In this document: in pieces, positions 1 to 7,981 of the stretch | Position numbering within the stretch: position 1 is the first letter of the stretch | Layout of the letters: every line of letters starts with the position of its first letter | Assembly (NCBI RefSeq): GCF_014656475.1 | Contig: NZ_BNCM01000007.1 | Coordinates: 124,001-188,000, forward strand | Direction: 5' to 3' | Length of the DNA stretch: 64,000 nt | Origin: Sinomonas cellulolyticus | GTDB lineage: Bacteria; Actinomycetota; Actinomycetes; Actinomycetales; Micrococcaceae | Program-made: the position numbers and the translations under genes | The notes under the pieces: model-generated | Databases searched by the model: none | Told to the model about the DNA's origin: nothing | The model's input: the letters and a program-made list of their open reading frames with translations, nothing else

Positions 1-660
1 GGCGTTCGCGCCGTCGTCGCCCGGGGAACGGGCGAGGCGCGAGTAGGCGCGGGCCAGCCCCTGCAGCGACAGGGCCGCGACCGGTGCGCCGCACCCGTCG
101 ATCCCGAGGTGGGCGATGAGCTCCTCGGCGTACTCCTCGATGGTGGCCCGGACCCGCTGCTGCAGCGGATGGTTCGGCTCGAGGTAGCTGCGCCGGTCCC
201 ACCCGTTCTCGACGCACGCCCACAGGAACGCCGCGTGCTTGCCGGAGCAGTTGTAGGCGAGCCGGCGCTTGCCGTGGCCAGCCCGGACCAGCCACGCGCG
301 CGCGTTCTCGTCGGCGGGCCAGTCAGGGGGGCACAGCAGGTCAGCCTCGCGCAGGCCCGCCGCACCGAGCATGCCCTCCACGATGTCCATGTGGTCCAGC
401 GACCCGGTGTGCGAGGCGCAGGCGAGGGCCACCTGGGTGCCGCGGAGCGGCACACCGGCCTGCATCGACGCGAGCGCCTGGAACGGCTTGAGCGTGGAGC
501 GGGCCAAGACGGGGGTGCGGATGTCGCCGAGTTCCGTGACGACCGAGCCGTCGGCCGCCACCACGACCGCGGAGCCCAGATGGCGTGACTCGATGAAGCC
601 GCTGCGCTCGATCACGGCGAGCTCGACGGAGTCGTCCGCCGAGAAGGTTGCGTGGGCCAT
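1..660 (-). CDS. L-asparaginase II family protein, C-terminus cut by window edge
   Basis: The 220 visible residues match the asparaginase II (COG4448-type) family, which hydrolyses L-asparagine to aspartate and ammonia. Family motifs seen are RSTLKPFQA (54-62), CASHTG (81-86), NCSGKHA (137-143) and DGCGAP (188-193). The family is usually about 320-340 residues, so roughly the last third lies outside the window. The ATG at 660 is preceded by TAAACT seven bases upstream with no Shine-Dalgarno, as expected for a leaderless start. The gene is divergent from purD, 88 bp away. The family assignment rests on motif recall and is firm. Substrate preference is inferred from the family. Confidence 0.88.
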   Translation of the reverse strand, partial: MAHATFSADDSVELAVIERSGFIESRHLGSAVVVAADGSVVTELGDIRTPVLARSTLKPFQALASMQAGVPLRGTQVALACASHTGSLDHMDIVEGMLGAAGLREADLLCPPDWPADENARAWLVRAGHGKRRLAYNCSGKHAAFLWACVENGWDRRSYLEPNHPLQQRVRATIEEYAEELIAHLGIDGCGAPVAALSLQGLARAYSRLARSPGDDGANA

Positions 661-667
661 GCTCCAC

Positions 668-673
668 AGTTTA
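668..673 (-). promoter_or_regulatory. -10 box of the asparaginase gene (leaderless type)
   Basis: TAAACT on the minus strand ends 7 nt before the ATG at 660. This fits the TANNNT-N6-7-start layout of actinobacterial leaderless transcripts. Inferred from spacing only. Confidence 0.5.
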
Positions 674-736
674 GGTGCGCCCGCCCGCATGAAGCCGCCA
701 TCGCGCCCGTGGGTGCGCCGCGCGCGGCCGTCCCGA

Positions 737-742
737 TACCCT
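737..742 (+). promoter_or_regulatory. -10 box of purD (leaderless type)
   Basis: TACCCT followed by 6 nt and the GTG at 749. There is no ribosome-binding site, and this spacing supports GTG 749 as both transcription and translation start. Confidence 0.5.
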
Positions 743-748
743 TGGGGC

Positions 749-2074
749 GTGAAGGTTCTCGTGATCGGCCCGGGTGGCCGCGAACACGCCATCGTCCGTT
801 CCCTCCTCGCCGATCCGAGCGTCACCGAGGTCCATGCCGCTCCGGGCAACGCCGGGATTGCCCAGATGGTCCCGACGCATGCGGTCGACGCGAACGATCC
901 CGAGGCCGTCACGGCACTCGCGCAGTCGCTCGGCGTGGACCTCGTGGTCGTGGGGCCCGAGGCTCCGCTCGCGGCGGGCGTCTCCGATGCGGTGCGGGAG
1001 GCCGGGATCCCCGTGTTCGGCCCGAGCAGGGCCGCCGCCCAGCTCGAGGCGTCCAAGGCCTTCGCCAAGCAGGTCATGGCCGAGGCCGGTGTCCCCACCG
1101 CCATGGCGCGGGTGGCCGTCAACGCCGAGGAGGCCGCCGACGCCCTCGACGCGTTCGGAGCCCCCTACGTGGTCAAGGACGACGGCCTCGCGGCGGGCAA
1201 GGGCGTGGTCGTGACCTCGGACCGCGACGAGGCCCTCGCCCACGCCCAGTCGTGCTTCGACGCGGGCGGCTCCGTGGTGATCGAGGAATTCCTGGACGGA
1301 CCCGAGGTCTCCCTCTTTGTCCTCTCCGACGGCCACACCGTGGTTCCCCTCGCCCCCGCGCAGGACTTCAAGCGCATCTTCGACAACGACGAGGGCCCCA
1401 ACACCGGGGGCATGGGCGCCTACACCCCGCTCGACTGGGCCCCCGCCGGACTCGTCGACGAGGTCATCGAGCGCGTCGCGCAGCCGACCGTCGACGAGAT
1501 GGCCAAACGCGGCACACCGTTCGTCGGTGTCCTGTACTGCGGGCTCGCCCTCACCTCCCGGGGCACGCGTGTCATCGAGTTCAACGCCCGGTTCGGCGAT
1601 CCCGAGACCCAGGCCGTGCTCGCACGCCTCAGGACGCCGCTCGGCGGCCTGCTCCTCGCGGCCGCCACGGGGCATCTGGACCAGGCCGAGGAGGTGCGCT
1701 GGGCGCCCGAGCCTGCGGTCGCCGTCGTGCTCGCTTCCGAGAACTACCCGGCCACGCCGCGCACCGGCGACCGAATCCGCGGCCTCAAGAAGGCGGCCGA
1801 GCTCGAGGGCGTGCACGTCCTCCACGCCGGAACGAAGCTCTCGGACGACGGCAAGGTGGTCTCCGCTGGCGGCCGCGTCCTCGCCGTGGTGGCACTCGGG
1901 GAGGACCTCGCCAGCGCCCGCGGTCGGGCCTACGAGGGGATCGGGCTCATCAGGCTCGACGGCGGCCAGTACCGCCGCGACATCGCCGAGCGGGCGGCGC
2001 GGGGCGAGGTAGCTGTGCCCAGCGTGCAGCCCGGGATCAAGCACAGTGCCAGCGCCGGAGCAGGAGCCGAGTGA
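749..2074 (+). CDS. purD: Phosphoribosylamine-glycine ligase (GAR synthetase)
   Basis: This enzyme performs the second step of de novo purine synthesis, joining 5-phosphoribosylamine and glycine with ATP. The 441-residue product has the N-terminal IGPGGREHA motif, an ATP-grasp core with [11 protein letters not shown], the [12 protein letters not shown] loop and the metal-binding segment [11 protein letters not shown], all in the usual order and length. The frame stays open well upstream, but the conserved protein begins at GTG 749 ([10 protein letters not shown]), so I reject the longer start. The stop codon overlaps the purC ATG (TGATG), which makes the two genes a translationally coupled pair. 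Confidence 0.97.
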   Translation: MKVLVIGPGGREHAIVRSLLADPSVTEVHAAPGNAGIAQMVPTHAVDANDPEAVTALAQSLGVDLVVVGPEAPLAAGVSDAVREAGIPVFGPSRAAAQLEASKAFAKQVMAEAGVPTAMARVAVNAEEAADALDAFGAPYVVKDDGLAAGKGVVVTSDRDEALAHAQSCFDAGGSVVIEEFLDGPEVSLFVLSDGHTVVPLAPAQDFKRIFDNDEGPNTGGMGAYTPLDWAPAGLVDEVIERVAQPTVDEMAKRGTPFVGVLYCGLALTSRGTRVIEFNARFGDPETQAVLARLRTPLGGLLLAAATGHLDQAEEVRWAPEPAVAVVLASENYPATPRTGDRIRGLKKAAELEGVHVLHAGTKLSDDGKVVSAGGRVLAVVALGEDLASARGRAYEGIGLIRLDGGQYRRDIAERAARGEVAVPSVQPGIKHSASAGAGAE

Positions 2075-2991
2075 TGACGAGCGAGAACACGAAGGGCTAC
2101 ACGACCGAGGTCCGCGACCTGCCCGGGTGGCGGCACATCTACTCCGGGAAGGTCCGCGACCTGTACGAGCCGTTCGACGGGCCCGCGGACCAGGTCCTCG
2201 TCGTCGCGAGCGACCGCATCTCCGCCTACGACTACGTCCTGAGCAGCACCATCCCTGACAAGGGCCGCATCCTCACCCAGCTGAGCCTGTGGTGGTTCGA
2301 GCAGCTGAACGTGCCCAACCATGTGGTGGGCTCCACGGCTGACGACGGTGTCCCGCCCGAGGTCGAGGGCCGCGCCATGGTCTGCCGTCGCCTCGAGATG
2401 TATCCGGTGGAGTGCATTGCCCGCGGCTACCTCACCGGCTCCGGACTCGCCGAGTACCGCGAGTCGGGCACCGTGTGCGGGATCGGGCTGCCCGAGGGCC
2501 TCGTGGACGGCTCGCGCCTGCCCGAGGCGATCTTCACCCCTTCGGCGAAGGCCGAGGTCGGCGAGCACGACGAGAACATCACCTACGACGACGTGACGGG
2601 CATGGTGGGCGACGAGGCGGCGGCCCAGCTGCGCGACCTCACGCTCGAGCTCTACCGTGAGGCGGAGCGGATTGCGCGCGAGCGCGGGATCATTCTCGCC
2701 GACACGAAGGTGGAGTTCGGCGTCGATCCGGCCTCCGGGATCATCACGCTGGGCGACGAGGTCCTCACTCCGGACTCGTCGCGGTTCTGGGACGCCGAGT
2801 CCTGGGAGCCTGGGCACGCACAGCCCTCGTTCGACAAGCAGTTTGTCCGCGACTGGCTGACCTCGGCTGAGTCTGGCTGGGACCGCGCGTCCGGCGAGGA
2901 GCCTCCGGCGCTGCCGGAGGATGTCGTCGGGCGCACCAGGGCGCGCTACGTCGAGGCGTACGAGCGGCTCACGGGGCGCGCCTTCAGCTGA
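2074..2991 (+). CDS. purC: SAICAR synthase
   Basis: Phosphoribosylaminoimidazole-succinocarboxamide synthase, which ligates aspartate to CAIR in purine synthesis. The 305-residue protein shows YSGKVRDLYE near the N-terminus, ASDRISAYD, RGYLTGSG, DTKVEFG and EVLTPDSSRFW, the standard landmarks of the family. Its ATG overlaps the purD stop by one base. The last 8 bases overlap the end of the convergent HTH-TPR regulator gene. This is the longer bacterial form of about 300 residues. Confidence 0.97.
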   Translation: MTSENTKGYTTEVRDLPGWRHIYSGKVRDLYEPFDGPADQVLVVASDRISAYDYVLSSTIPDKGRILTQLSLWWFEQLNVPNHVVGSTADDGVPPEVEGRAMVCRRLEMYPVECIARGYLTGSGLAEYRESGTVCGIGLPEGLVDGSRLPEAIFTPSAKAEVGEHDENITYDDVTGMVGDEAAAQLRDLTLELYREAERIARERGIILADTKVEFGVDPASGIITLGDEVLTPDSSRFWDAESWEPGHAQPSFDKQFVRDWLTSAESGWDRASGEEPPALPEDVVGRTRARYVEAYERLTGRAFS

Positions 2992-4255
2992 CGCCCTGCT
3001 CCGCGGCCTTCTCCGCGCGGCGCTCGGCGAGCCGGATCTCCAGGATCGCGTCCATCGTCTGCTGCACCTTGTCCGAGGCGCCCGCGTAGCTGAACTGCTC
3101 GCGTGCGTCCTTGAGGAGCTCGAGCGCCTCCTCGTGCTGGCCGAGCGCCTTGAGGGCGCGGCCGTACAGGAGGGCGACCTCCCCTGCGGTGTGCCGGCCG
3201 AGCGCGCTCTTCTCGGCGTAGATGGCGCGAAGGAGCTCGATCGTCTCCGGCATCTGGCCGTTGAGGTAGAGCCAGCGGGCGCGGATGAACATCACCTCGA
3301 GCTGTTCGGCGCGCGAGCCTCCCACGATGCTCAGGGCAAGCTCGGCCCGCTCGATTGCGGCCAGCGTTTCCGGCTCGATGACGCCGCCCGTGAGGCGGAC
3401 CGCAGCGGAGGCCTTGTTGAAGCGGGCCCACAGCTCGATGTCGTTGGCGGGGGAGAGGAGCTTCGCGGCCCGCTCGTGGTGCTTGACCCCCTCCTCGTAG
3501 TCCGCCCGCATGAAGGCGACATTGCCGATGACCCATTCGACCTCGCCGGCGAGCTGCCCCATGGAGTCCTCGCCGACGAGCGTGCCGAGGACCCGGCACT
3601 GCTCCCAGGCCTCGTCGAGGCGGCCGCTCTCCGCGAGGGCTCCTATCAGGGCGCGGAGCGCGCCGATGTAGATCGTGGATCCGGCGGGGAGCTGCGCGCC
3701 GAGGCGGACCGCTTCACGCGCATGCTCGACGGCGGTGCCCAGTTGGCCGAGTCCGTGGCACACGGCCGCGAGCATCTGCCGTGCGCGCACGGCGAGGCCG
3801 GCGGACTCCGCCACGATCGGGTGCTCGAGGAGGTGCTGGACGATGCGCTGGCATTCTGCCAGCTCGCCCTGCTTCATGAGGCACTCGGCCTGCATGTAGG
3901 TCATGTTCCACCAGGCGCTGTTGTTCTTTCCCTCAAGGGCGAACTGCGCTGCCGTGGCGGCGTGGGTCGCGGCCTGGGCATAGTCACGCAGGTCCCATGC
4001 CTGGCGCGCGTAGAGCCCTGCGAGCACGTACTCCGCGTCATTGGCGCTGACCGGCTGGCTCCATGCCTCGAGCGCCTTGGGGGCAAGCTGGAGGCGGCGT
4101 GCGAGCTCCTGGATGACCTCCGCCGTCGGCTCGCGGCGACCGGTCTCAAGCAGCGAGATGTAGCTTGGGGAGTACAGGTCCTTGCCGAGTTCCGCCTGCG
4201 TCAGCCCCCGTTCGAGCCTTTCGGCACGCAGCTTCTCGCCGAATCCACTGCCCAC
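2984..4255 (-). CDS. HTH-TPR transcriptional regulator (RRNPP-like architecture), candidate peptide receptor
   Basis: A 423-residue protein with an Xre-type helix-turn-helix (about 7-62; GLTQAELGKDLYSPSYISLLETG spread over helices 2-3) followed by some 340 residues of alpha-helical repeats in TPR style. This is the layout of PlcR/NprR/Rgg-type receptors that bind imported oligopeptides. The start is GTG 4255, because AGGAGG lies 5 nt upstream; the nearby ATG at 4257 is out of frame. Divergently, 268 bp away, lies a gene for an exported peptide with three identical 9-residue units, the genetic context expected for a receptor-pheromone pair. The fold is seen directly. The peptide-binding role is inferred. 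Alternatively it is a BldD-like or general TPR regulator with an unrelated ligand. Confidence 0.85.
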   Translation of the reverse strand: MGSGFGEKLRAERLERGLTQAELGKDLYSPSYISLLETGRREPTAEVIQELARRLQLAPKALEAWSQPVSANDAEYVLAGLYARQAWDLRDYAQAATHAATAAQFALEGKNNSAWWNMTYMQAECLMKQGELAECQRIVQHLLEHPIVAESAGLAVRARQMLAAVCHGLGQLGTAVEHAREAVRLGAQLPAGSTIYIGALRALIGALAESGRLDEAWEQCRVLGTLVGEDSMGQLAGEVEWVIGNVAFMRADYEEGVKHHERAAKLLSPANDIELWARFNKASAAVRLTGGVIEPETLAAIERAELALSIVGGSRAEQLEVMFIRARWLYLNGQMPETIELLRAIYAEKSALGRHTAGEVALLYGRALKALGQHEEALELLKDAREQFSYAGASDKVQQTMDAILEIRLAERRAEKAAEQGVS

Positions 4256-4260
4256 ATTGA

Positions 4261-4266
4261 CCTCCT
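4261..4266 (-). promoter_or_regulatory. Ribosome-binding site that fixes the GTG start of the HTH-TPR gene
   Basis: AGGAGG on the minus strand, 5 nt from GTG 4255. Confidence 0.7.
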
Positions 4267-4352
4267 GGCCCCCTCCCGGGAGCGTCGCCGATCCCGGGTC
4301 CTCTGCGTTTGTCAGAGCCCATCATCGGGTATCGGTGAGGCAGTTCCGTTCC

Positions 4353-4392
4353 TTGACAGGCCATGTGGATGTTATTTTACTAGGGATGTCAA
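4353..4392 (+). promoter_or_regulatory. Promoter of the repeat-peptide gene with flanking inverted repeat
   Basis: A perfect -35 TTGACA (4353-4358) is followed after 17 bp by TTTACT (4376-4381). The -10 area is AT-rich compared with all surrounding DNA. A TGTCAA at 4387-4392 is the exact inverse of the -35 hexamer, so the core promoter is flanked by an inverted repeat that could hold a regulator such as the divergent HTH-TPR protein. The promoter is seen directly; the operator role is inference. About 130 nt of leader would precede the ATG at 4524. Confidence 0.6.
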
Positions 4393-4523
4393 TCACGACA
4401 AAGCGCACTCTGCGATGCATGCGCTGTGAAAGCACATCCGTACAGAACACCCGGAAAGCACTCTCCGCCCGAGAATACGCACCCGTCCCCTTTCGATCTG
4501 GGGCTGAATCCAAGGACAAGTAG

Positions 4524-4742
4524 ATGCTGAAGAAACTGATTGCCACGCTCGCAGTGGCCGGTGCCCTTGCCGTGCCCGGTGTTGCGGCTGCGCCGACCGC
4601 GATCGGAAACTGGCCCGATCCCATGAAGATCCAGGCCATCGGGAACTGGCCCGATCCCATGCGGGCACCCGTAGCGATCGGCAACTGGCCGGACCCGATG
4701 TCCTCCCCGGACGCGACCAGCGGCTCGTCCACCCCAATGTGA
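4524..4742 (+). CDS. Exported triple-repeat peptide precursor, candidate pheromone
   Basis: The product has 72 residues. Residues 1-23 form a Sec signal peptide (MLKK, a hydrophobic core, then GVAAA with a likely cleavage before P24). The rest holds three identical copies of AIGNWPDPM at 26-34, 38-46 and 51-59, separated by KIQ and RAPV and followed by a Ser/Pro tail. In DNA (4599-4625, 4635-4661, 4674-4700) the copies differ only at third codon positions, so the peptide sequence itself is under selection. AAGGA at 4512-4516 lies 7 nt before the ATG. It is divergent from an HTH-TPR regulator. I know no characterised family for it. A secreted signalling peptide is the best reading; a multi-core antimicrobial or RiPP precursor is possible, but no modification enzyme is nearby. 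Confidence 0.85.
   Translation: MLKKLIATLAVAGALAVPGVAAAPTAIGNWPDPMKIQAIGNWPDPMRAPVAIGNWPDPMSSPDATSGSSTPM
4599..4700 (+). repeat. Three 27-nt coding repeats for AIGNWPDPM
   Basis: Units at 4599-4625, 4635-4661 and 4674-4700 sit at spacings of 36 and 39 bp. Unit 1 and unit 2 differ at two synonymous sites. Unit 3 has Gly, Pro, Asp and Pro codons that differ from unit 1 without changing the peptide. Confidence 0.95.
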
Positions 4743-4917
4743 TTGATCCCGTGCTCCTCCAGGGCACAGCATCGCGACCGCCAGAGGCTGACGGAAGCGG
4801 TGGCCACTTCAGGGGCGCCTTGATTGACACCTGAGCGCGTGCTCCGGACCCCTCGGGCCGGGGCATGCGTGTTTGGGGGCCGTCTGTCCCTTCCCGGCAT
4901 CACCGGGAGCACGCAGA

Positions 4918-7746
4918 ATGTGGCCTGTGGATTCCTCCCTGCGCCGTGCCGAAGGCCGTGCGGATGCTCCCCACAGCCCGGCGACGGCTGAGGCCGGGAT
5001 CCTCCACGCGTCCGGAATGGCCGTTCCGGACGGCCTTGACGATGGCGTCGTCGAGAGGCTGCGCGACCAGGTCGGCGCGAACAGCCTGCCCCGCGAGAAG
5101 GGGCGCCCATGGTGGCTCCGACTCGCGGCCGAACTCGGCCACTTCTTCGCCCTGATGCTCTGGGCCGCGGCGGTCCTGGCCTTCATTGCCGGGATGGCGG
5201 AGCTGGGCTGGGCCATCGTCGCGGTCGTGGTGGTCAACGGACTCTTCGCCTTCTTCCAGGAGGCTCGGGCAGAACGGGCCTCGGCCAAGCTGCGGGAGCT
5301 CCTTCCCGCCAACGTCCAGGTGCGCCGGAGCGGGCGCACCACCGTGGTCGACGCGGCGGAGCTCGTCCCCGGGGACGTGGTGCTGCTCACGGCCGGCGAC
5401 CGCGTTCCCGCCGACCTCGACTTCCTGCAGGCCTCGGGGCTCACTCTGGATGAGTCCATGCTCACCGGTGAGAGCGTGGCCGTGCCCCGCGAGGTGGGCG
5501 ACGCCGGCGCGGGAGGCACGTTCGTCGCGGCGGGGGACGCGGTGGGCCGGGTCACCGCCACGGGGGAGAGGACGCGCCTGGCGGAGATCGCCCGGCTCAC
5601 CACCCGCGCCGAGCCCCCCGCGAGCCCCCTCGACCTCGAGCTGAGACGGATCGTGACGATCATCGCGACTGTCTCGGTCACCGTAGGGGCGGCCTTCTTC
5701 CTCGCCTCCCTCCTCATCGGCAACCCTCTCGCGGGGGCCTTCCTCTTCGCGATCGGCGTCACCGTCGCCCTGGTCCCCGAGGGCCTGCTGCCCACAGTGA
5801 CCCTCTCGCTCGCCATGGGCGCGCAGCGGATGAGCCGCAGGCACGCGCTCGTGCGGAACCTCCAGGCCGTCGAGACGCTCGGCTCCACCACCTTCATCTG
5901 CACCGACAAGACCGGGACGCTCACCCAGAACCGGATGAGCGCCGTCGAGGTGTGGACGCCGGCCGGGACAGTGGCAATCGAGGGCACCGGATACAGCCCC
6001 GACGCCTCGGTCGATGGCACCGATGCCGCCCGCGAGGCCGCGGGCCGCCTGGCGAGGGGTGCGCGGGCGGCCTCGCAGGGCGAGATCGAGGAGCACGACG
6101 GCGAGTGGCGGGCGGTGGGGGACCCCATGGAAGCCGCCCTCGCGGCCCTGGACCGCCGGCTCGGTGGCGCCGCCGCCCGGCCCGTGCCGCTCGCGGGATT
6201 CGCGTTCGACGACGAGCGGAAGCGGCAGAGTGCCGTGCTGCGGAGCGGCGGGGGCGGGCCGGACGGGGTGTCCGGTCTGGACGGGGAGTCCGGGCCGGAC
6301 GCGGAGTCCAGGCCCGTCCGCGAGTCCGCGGAGCTGTGGGTCAAGGGCGCCCCCGAGACCCTCCTGGCCCTGTGCATCGGCAGTGGCGCCACGGGAGAGG
6401 CCGCGGACGACGACGCGTGGCGCCTCAGCGCGCACGCCGCCACGGAACAGCTCGCCCAGCGGGGCCTGAGGGTCCTGGCCGTGGCGTCGCGCGAGATGAG
6501 CGACGACGAGGCCGCCGCCGCGGCGGGAGGCGGGGCGGACGCCGTCGTGCTTGAGCGCGGCCTGGTGCTCCGCGGCCTGATCGGGCTGCACGACCCGCCG
6601 CGCCCGGCAGTCGCCGGGGCGATCCGCCAGGCGCGCGAGGCGGGCATCAGGATTGCGATGGTGACGGGCGACCATCCCGTCACCGCAGCGGCGATCGCCC
6701 GGGAGATCGGCCTCCTCGGCCCCGGCGCGGGGGCGCCCCGGGTGCTCGAGGGGGCGAGCCTGCCTGAGGATCCGCAGGTGCTGGGCGCGCTCCTGGACCG
6801 CGACGGTGTGGTGATCTCCCGCGTCACCCCGGAGCAGAAGCTGCGCGTCGCGCACGCGCTGCAGGCGCGCGGGCACTGCGTCGCAATGACGGGCGACGGC
6901 GTCAACGACGGCCCCGCGCTCGAGGCGGCTGACATCGGGGTCGCGATGGGACGCAGCGGCACCGACGTGGCGCGCAACGCCGCCGACCTCGTGCTCCTGG
7001 ACGACGACTTCGCGACCATCATCGTCGCGGTGGAACAGGGCAGGGCGACGTACGCGAACATCCGCCGCTACCTCACGTACCATCTCACGGACAACGTCGC
7101 CGAGCTGACGCCTTTCGTGGTGTGGGCGCTCTCGGCGGGGCACTTCCCGCTCGCGCTCGGCGTCCTGCAGATCCTCTGCCTGGACATCGGCACGGACCTC
7201 CTGCCTGCGCTCGCCCTCGGCGGCGAGAAGCCGAGCGCAGGGGTGCTCACGCGGCCGCCGGAGCGCCGGCACCTGATGGACGGCAGCCTCATGTTCCGGG
7301 TCTTCGCCGTGCTGGGGCCGCTCGAGGTGGTCTTCGAGATGGCGGCCTTCGCCGTGGTCCTGTGGCTCGGCGGCTGGCGCCCGGGCGGGCCCGTGCCTGT
7401 GCCGGCGGTGATCGCGACGGCCTCGGGGGCGGCGTTCGCGGCCGTCGTGCTCGGCCAGCTCGCCAATGCCTATGCGTGCCGCAGCGCCAGCAGGCCCGCC
7501 TGGCGGCTCTCGTGGGCGGGGAACCGGATGCTGCTGTGGGCGATCCTCGTGGAGCTCGCGCTGCTGGCCGTCTTCCTCTTCGCCGGGCCGGTGGCGGACG
7601 TGCTCGGCCAGGCTCCGCCGCCGCTTGCAGGCTTCATCATCGCCGCGCTCGCGGTTCCCGGCGTGGTGGTGGGCGACGCCGTCCACAAGGCCCTGCGCCG
7701 CCGGTTCGGCCGGGGGCGGACGCACCTGGTGCTGCCGCACCACTAG
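4918..7746 (+). CDS. Type II cation-transporting P-type ATPase
   Basis: An integral-membrane ATP-driven cation pump of about 942 residues. Seen in order: N-terminal cation-ATPase domain, first TM pair, actuator loop with TGES (183-186), TM4 with PEGLLP, phosphorylation motif DKTGTLTQ (Asp330), nucleotide-binding domain with a Gly/Asp-rich insert, hinge TGDGVND (Asp660, Asp664), and six C-terminal TM segments. The PEGLL signature in TM4 resembles the Na/K-type (IIC) pumps more than the PEGLP of Ca pumps, so the ion is uncertain. I prefer ATG 4918 (preceded by GGGAG) over the in-frame start at 4873. It follows the peptide gene on the same strand after a 175-bp spacer; a link between them is unknown. 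Confidence 0.9.
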   Translation: MWPVDSSLRRAEGRADAPHSPATAEAGILHASGMAVPDGLDDGVVERLRDQVGANSLPREKGRPWWLRLAAELGHFFALMLWAAAVLAFIAGMAELGWAIVAVVVVNGLFAFFQEARAERASAKLRELLPANVQVRRSGRTTVVDAAELVPGDVVLLTAGDRVPADLDFLQASGLTLDESMLTGESVAVPREVGDAGAGGTFVAAGDAVGRVTATGERTRLAEIARLTTRAEPPASPLDLELRRIVTIIATVSVTVGAAFFLASLLIGNPLAGAFLFAIGVTVALVPEGLLPTVTLSLAMGAQRMSRRHALVRNLQAVETLGSTTFICTDKTGTLTQNRMSAVEVWTPAGTVAIEGTGYSPDASVDGTDAAREAAGRLARGARAASQGEIEEHDGEWRAVGDPMEAALAALDRRLGGAAARPVPLAGFAFDDERKRQSAVLRSGGGGPDGVSGLDGESGPDAESRPVRESAELWVKGAPETLLALCIGSGATGEAADDDAWRLSAHAATEQLAQRGLRVLAVASREMSDDEAAAAAGGGADAVVLERGLVLRGLIGLHDPPRPAVAGAIRQAREAGIRIAMVTGDHPVTAAAIAREIGLLGPGAGAPRVLEGASLPEDPQVLGALLDRDGVVISRVTPEQKLRVAHALQARGHCVAMTGDGVNDGPALEAADIGVAMGRSGTDVARNAADLVLLDDDFATIIVAVEQGRATYANIRRYLTYHLTDNVAELTPFVVWALSAGHFPLALGVLQILCLDIGTDLLPALALGGEKPSAGVLTRPPERRHLMDGSLMFRVFAVLGPLEVVFEMAAFAVVLWLGGWRPGGPVPVPAVIATASGAAFAAVVLGQLANAYACRSASRPAWRLSWAGNRMLLWAILVELALLAVFLFAGPVADVLGQAPPPLAGFIIAALAVPGVVVGDAVHKALRRRFGRGRTHLVLPHH

Positions 7747-7787
7747 AGGGCCAGGTCTTGTCGCTGAGGCCGTCAGGCAAAGAAGGA

Positions 7788-7813
7788 GGCCCCGCAGCGT
7801 GGGCTGCGGGGCC
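7788..7813 (-). terminator. Hairpin terminator downstream of tRNA-Pro
   Basis: A perfect 10-bp stem GGCCCCGCAG/CTGCGGGGCC with a 6-nt loop. On the minus strand it is followed by a T-rich stretch. It sits 8 bp past the tRNA 3' end. Confidence 0.8.
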
Positions 7814-7820
7814 TGCATGA

Positions 7821-7897
<77 letters not shown>

Positions 7898-7981
7898 ATC
7901 CGTCGCCCGGGACTCCCCGGAGCAACTCATCCAGAGTACCCGATCGGCTTCGGAACAGGAAATCGAGCAGGGGGTTCGGGC

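Noticed and set aside
269..748. N-terminal extension of purD
   Set aside because: It runs antisense through the asparaginase gene and shows no similarity to GAR synthetases.
2921..4429. A 502-codon plus-strand frame opposite the HTH-TPR gene
   Set aside because: Shadow frame; the minus strand encodes a clear HTH and helical repeats with a good ribosome-binding site.
4386..4523. A 45-codon frame starting at ATG 4386 and ending directly before the peptide-gene ATG (TAGATG)
   Set aside because: Its start lies at about the transcription start of the only good promoter, it has no ribosome-binding site and its composition is not protein-like.
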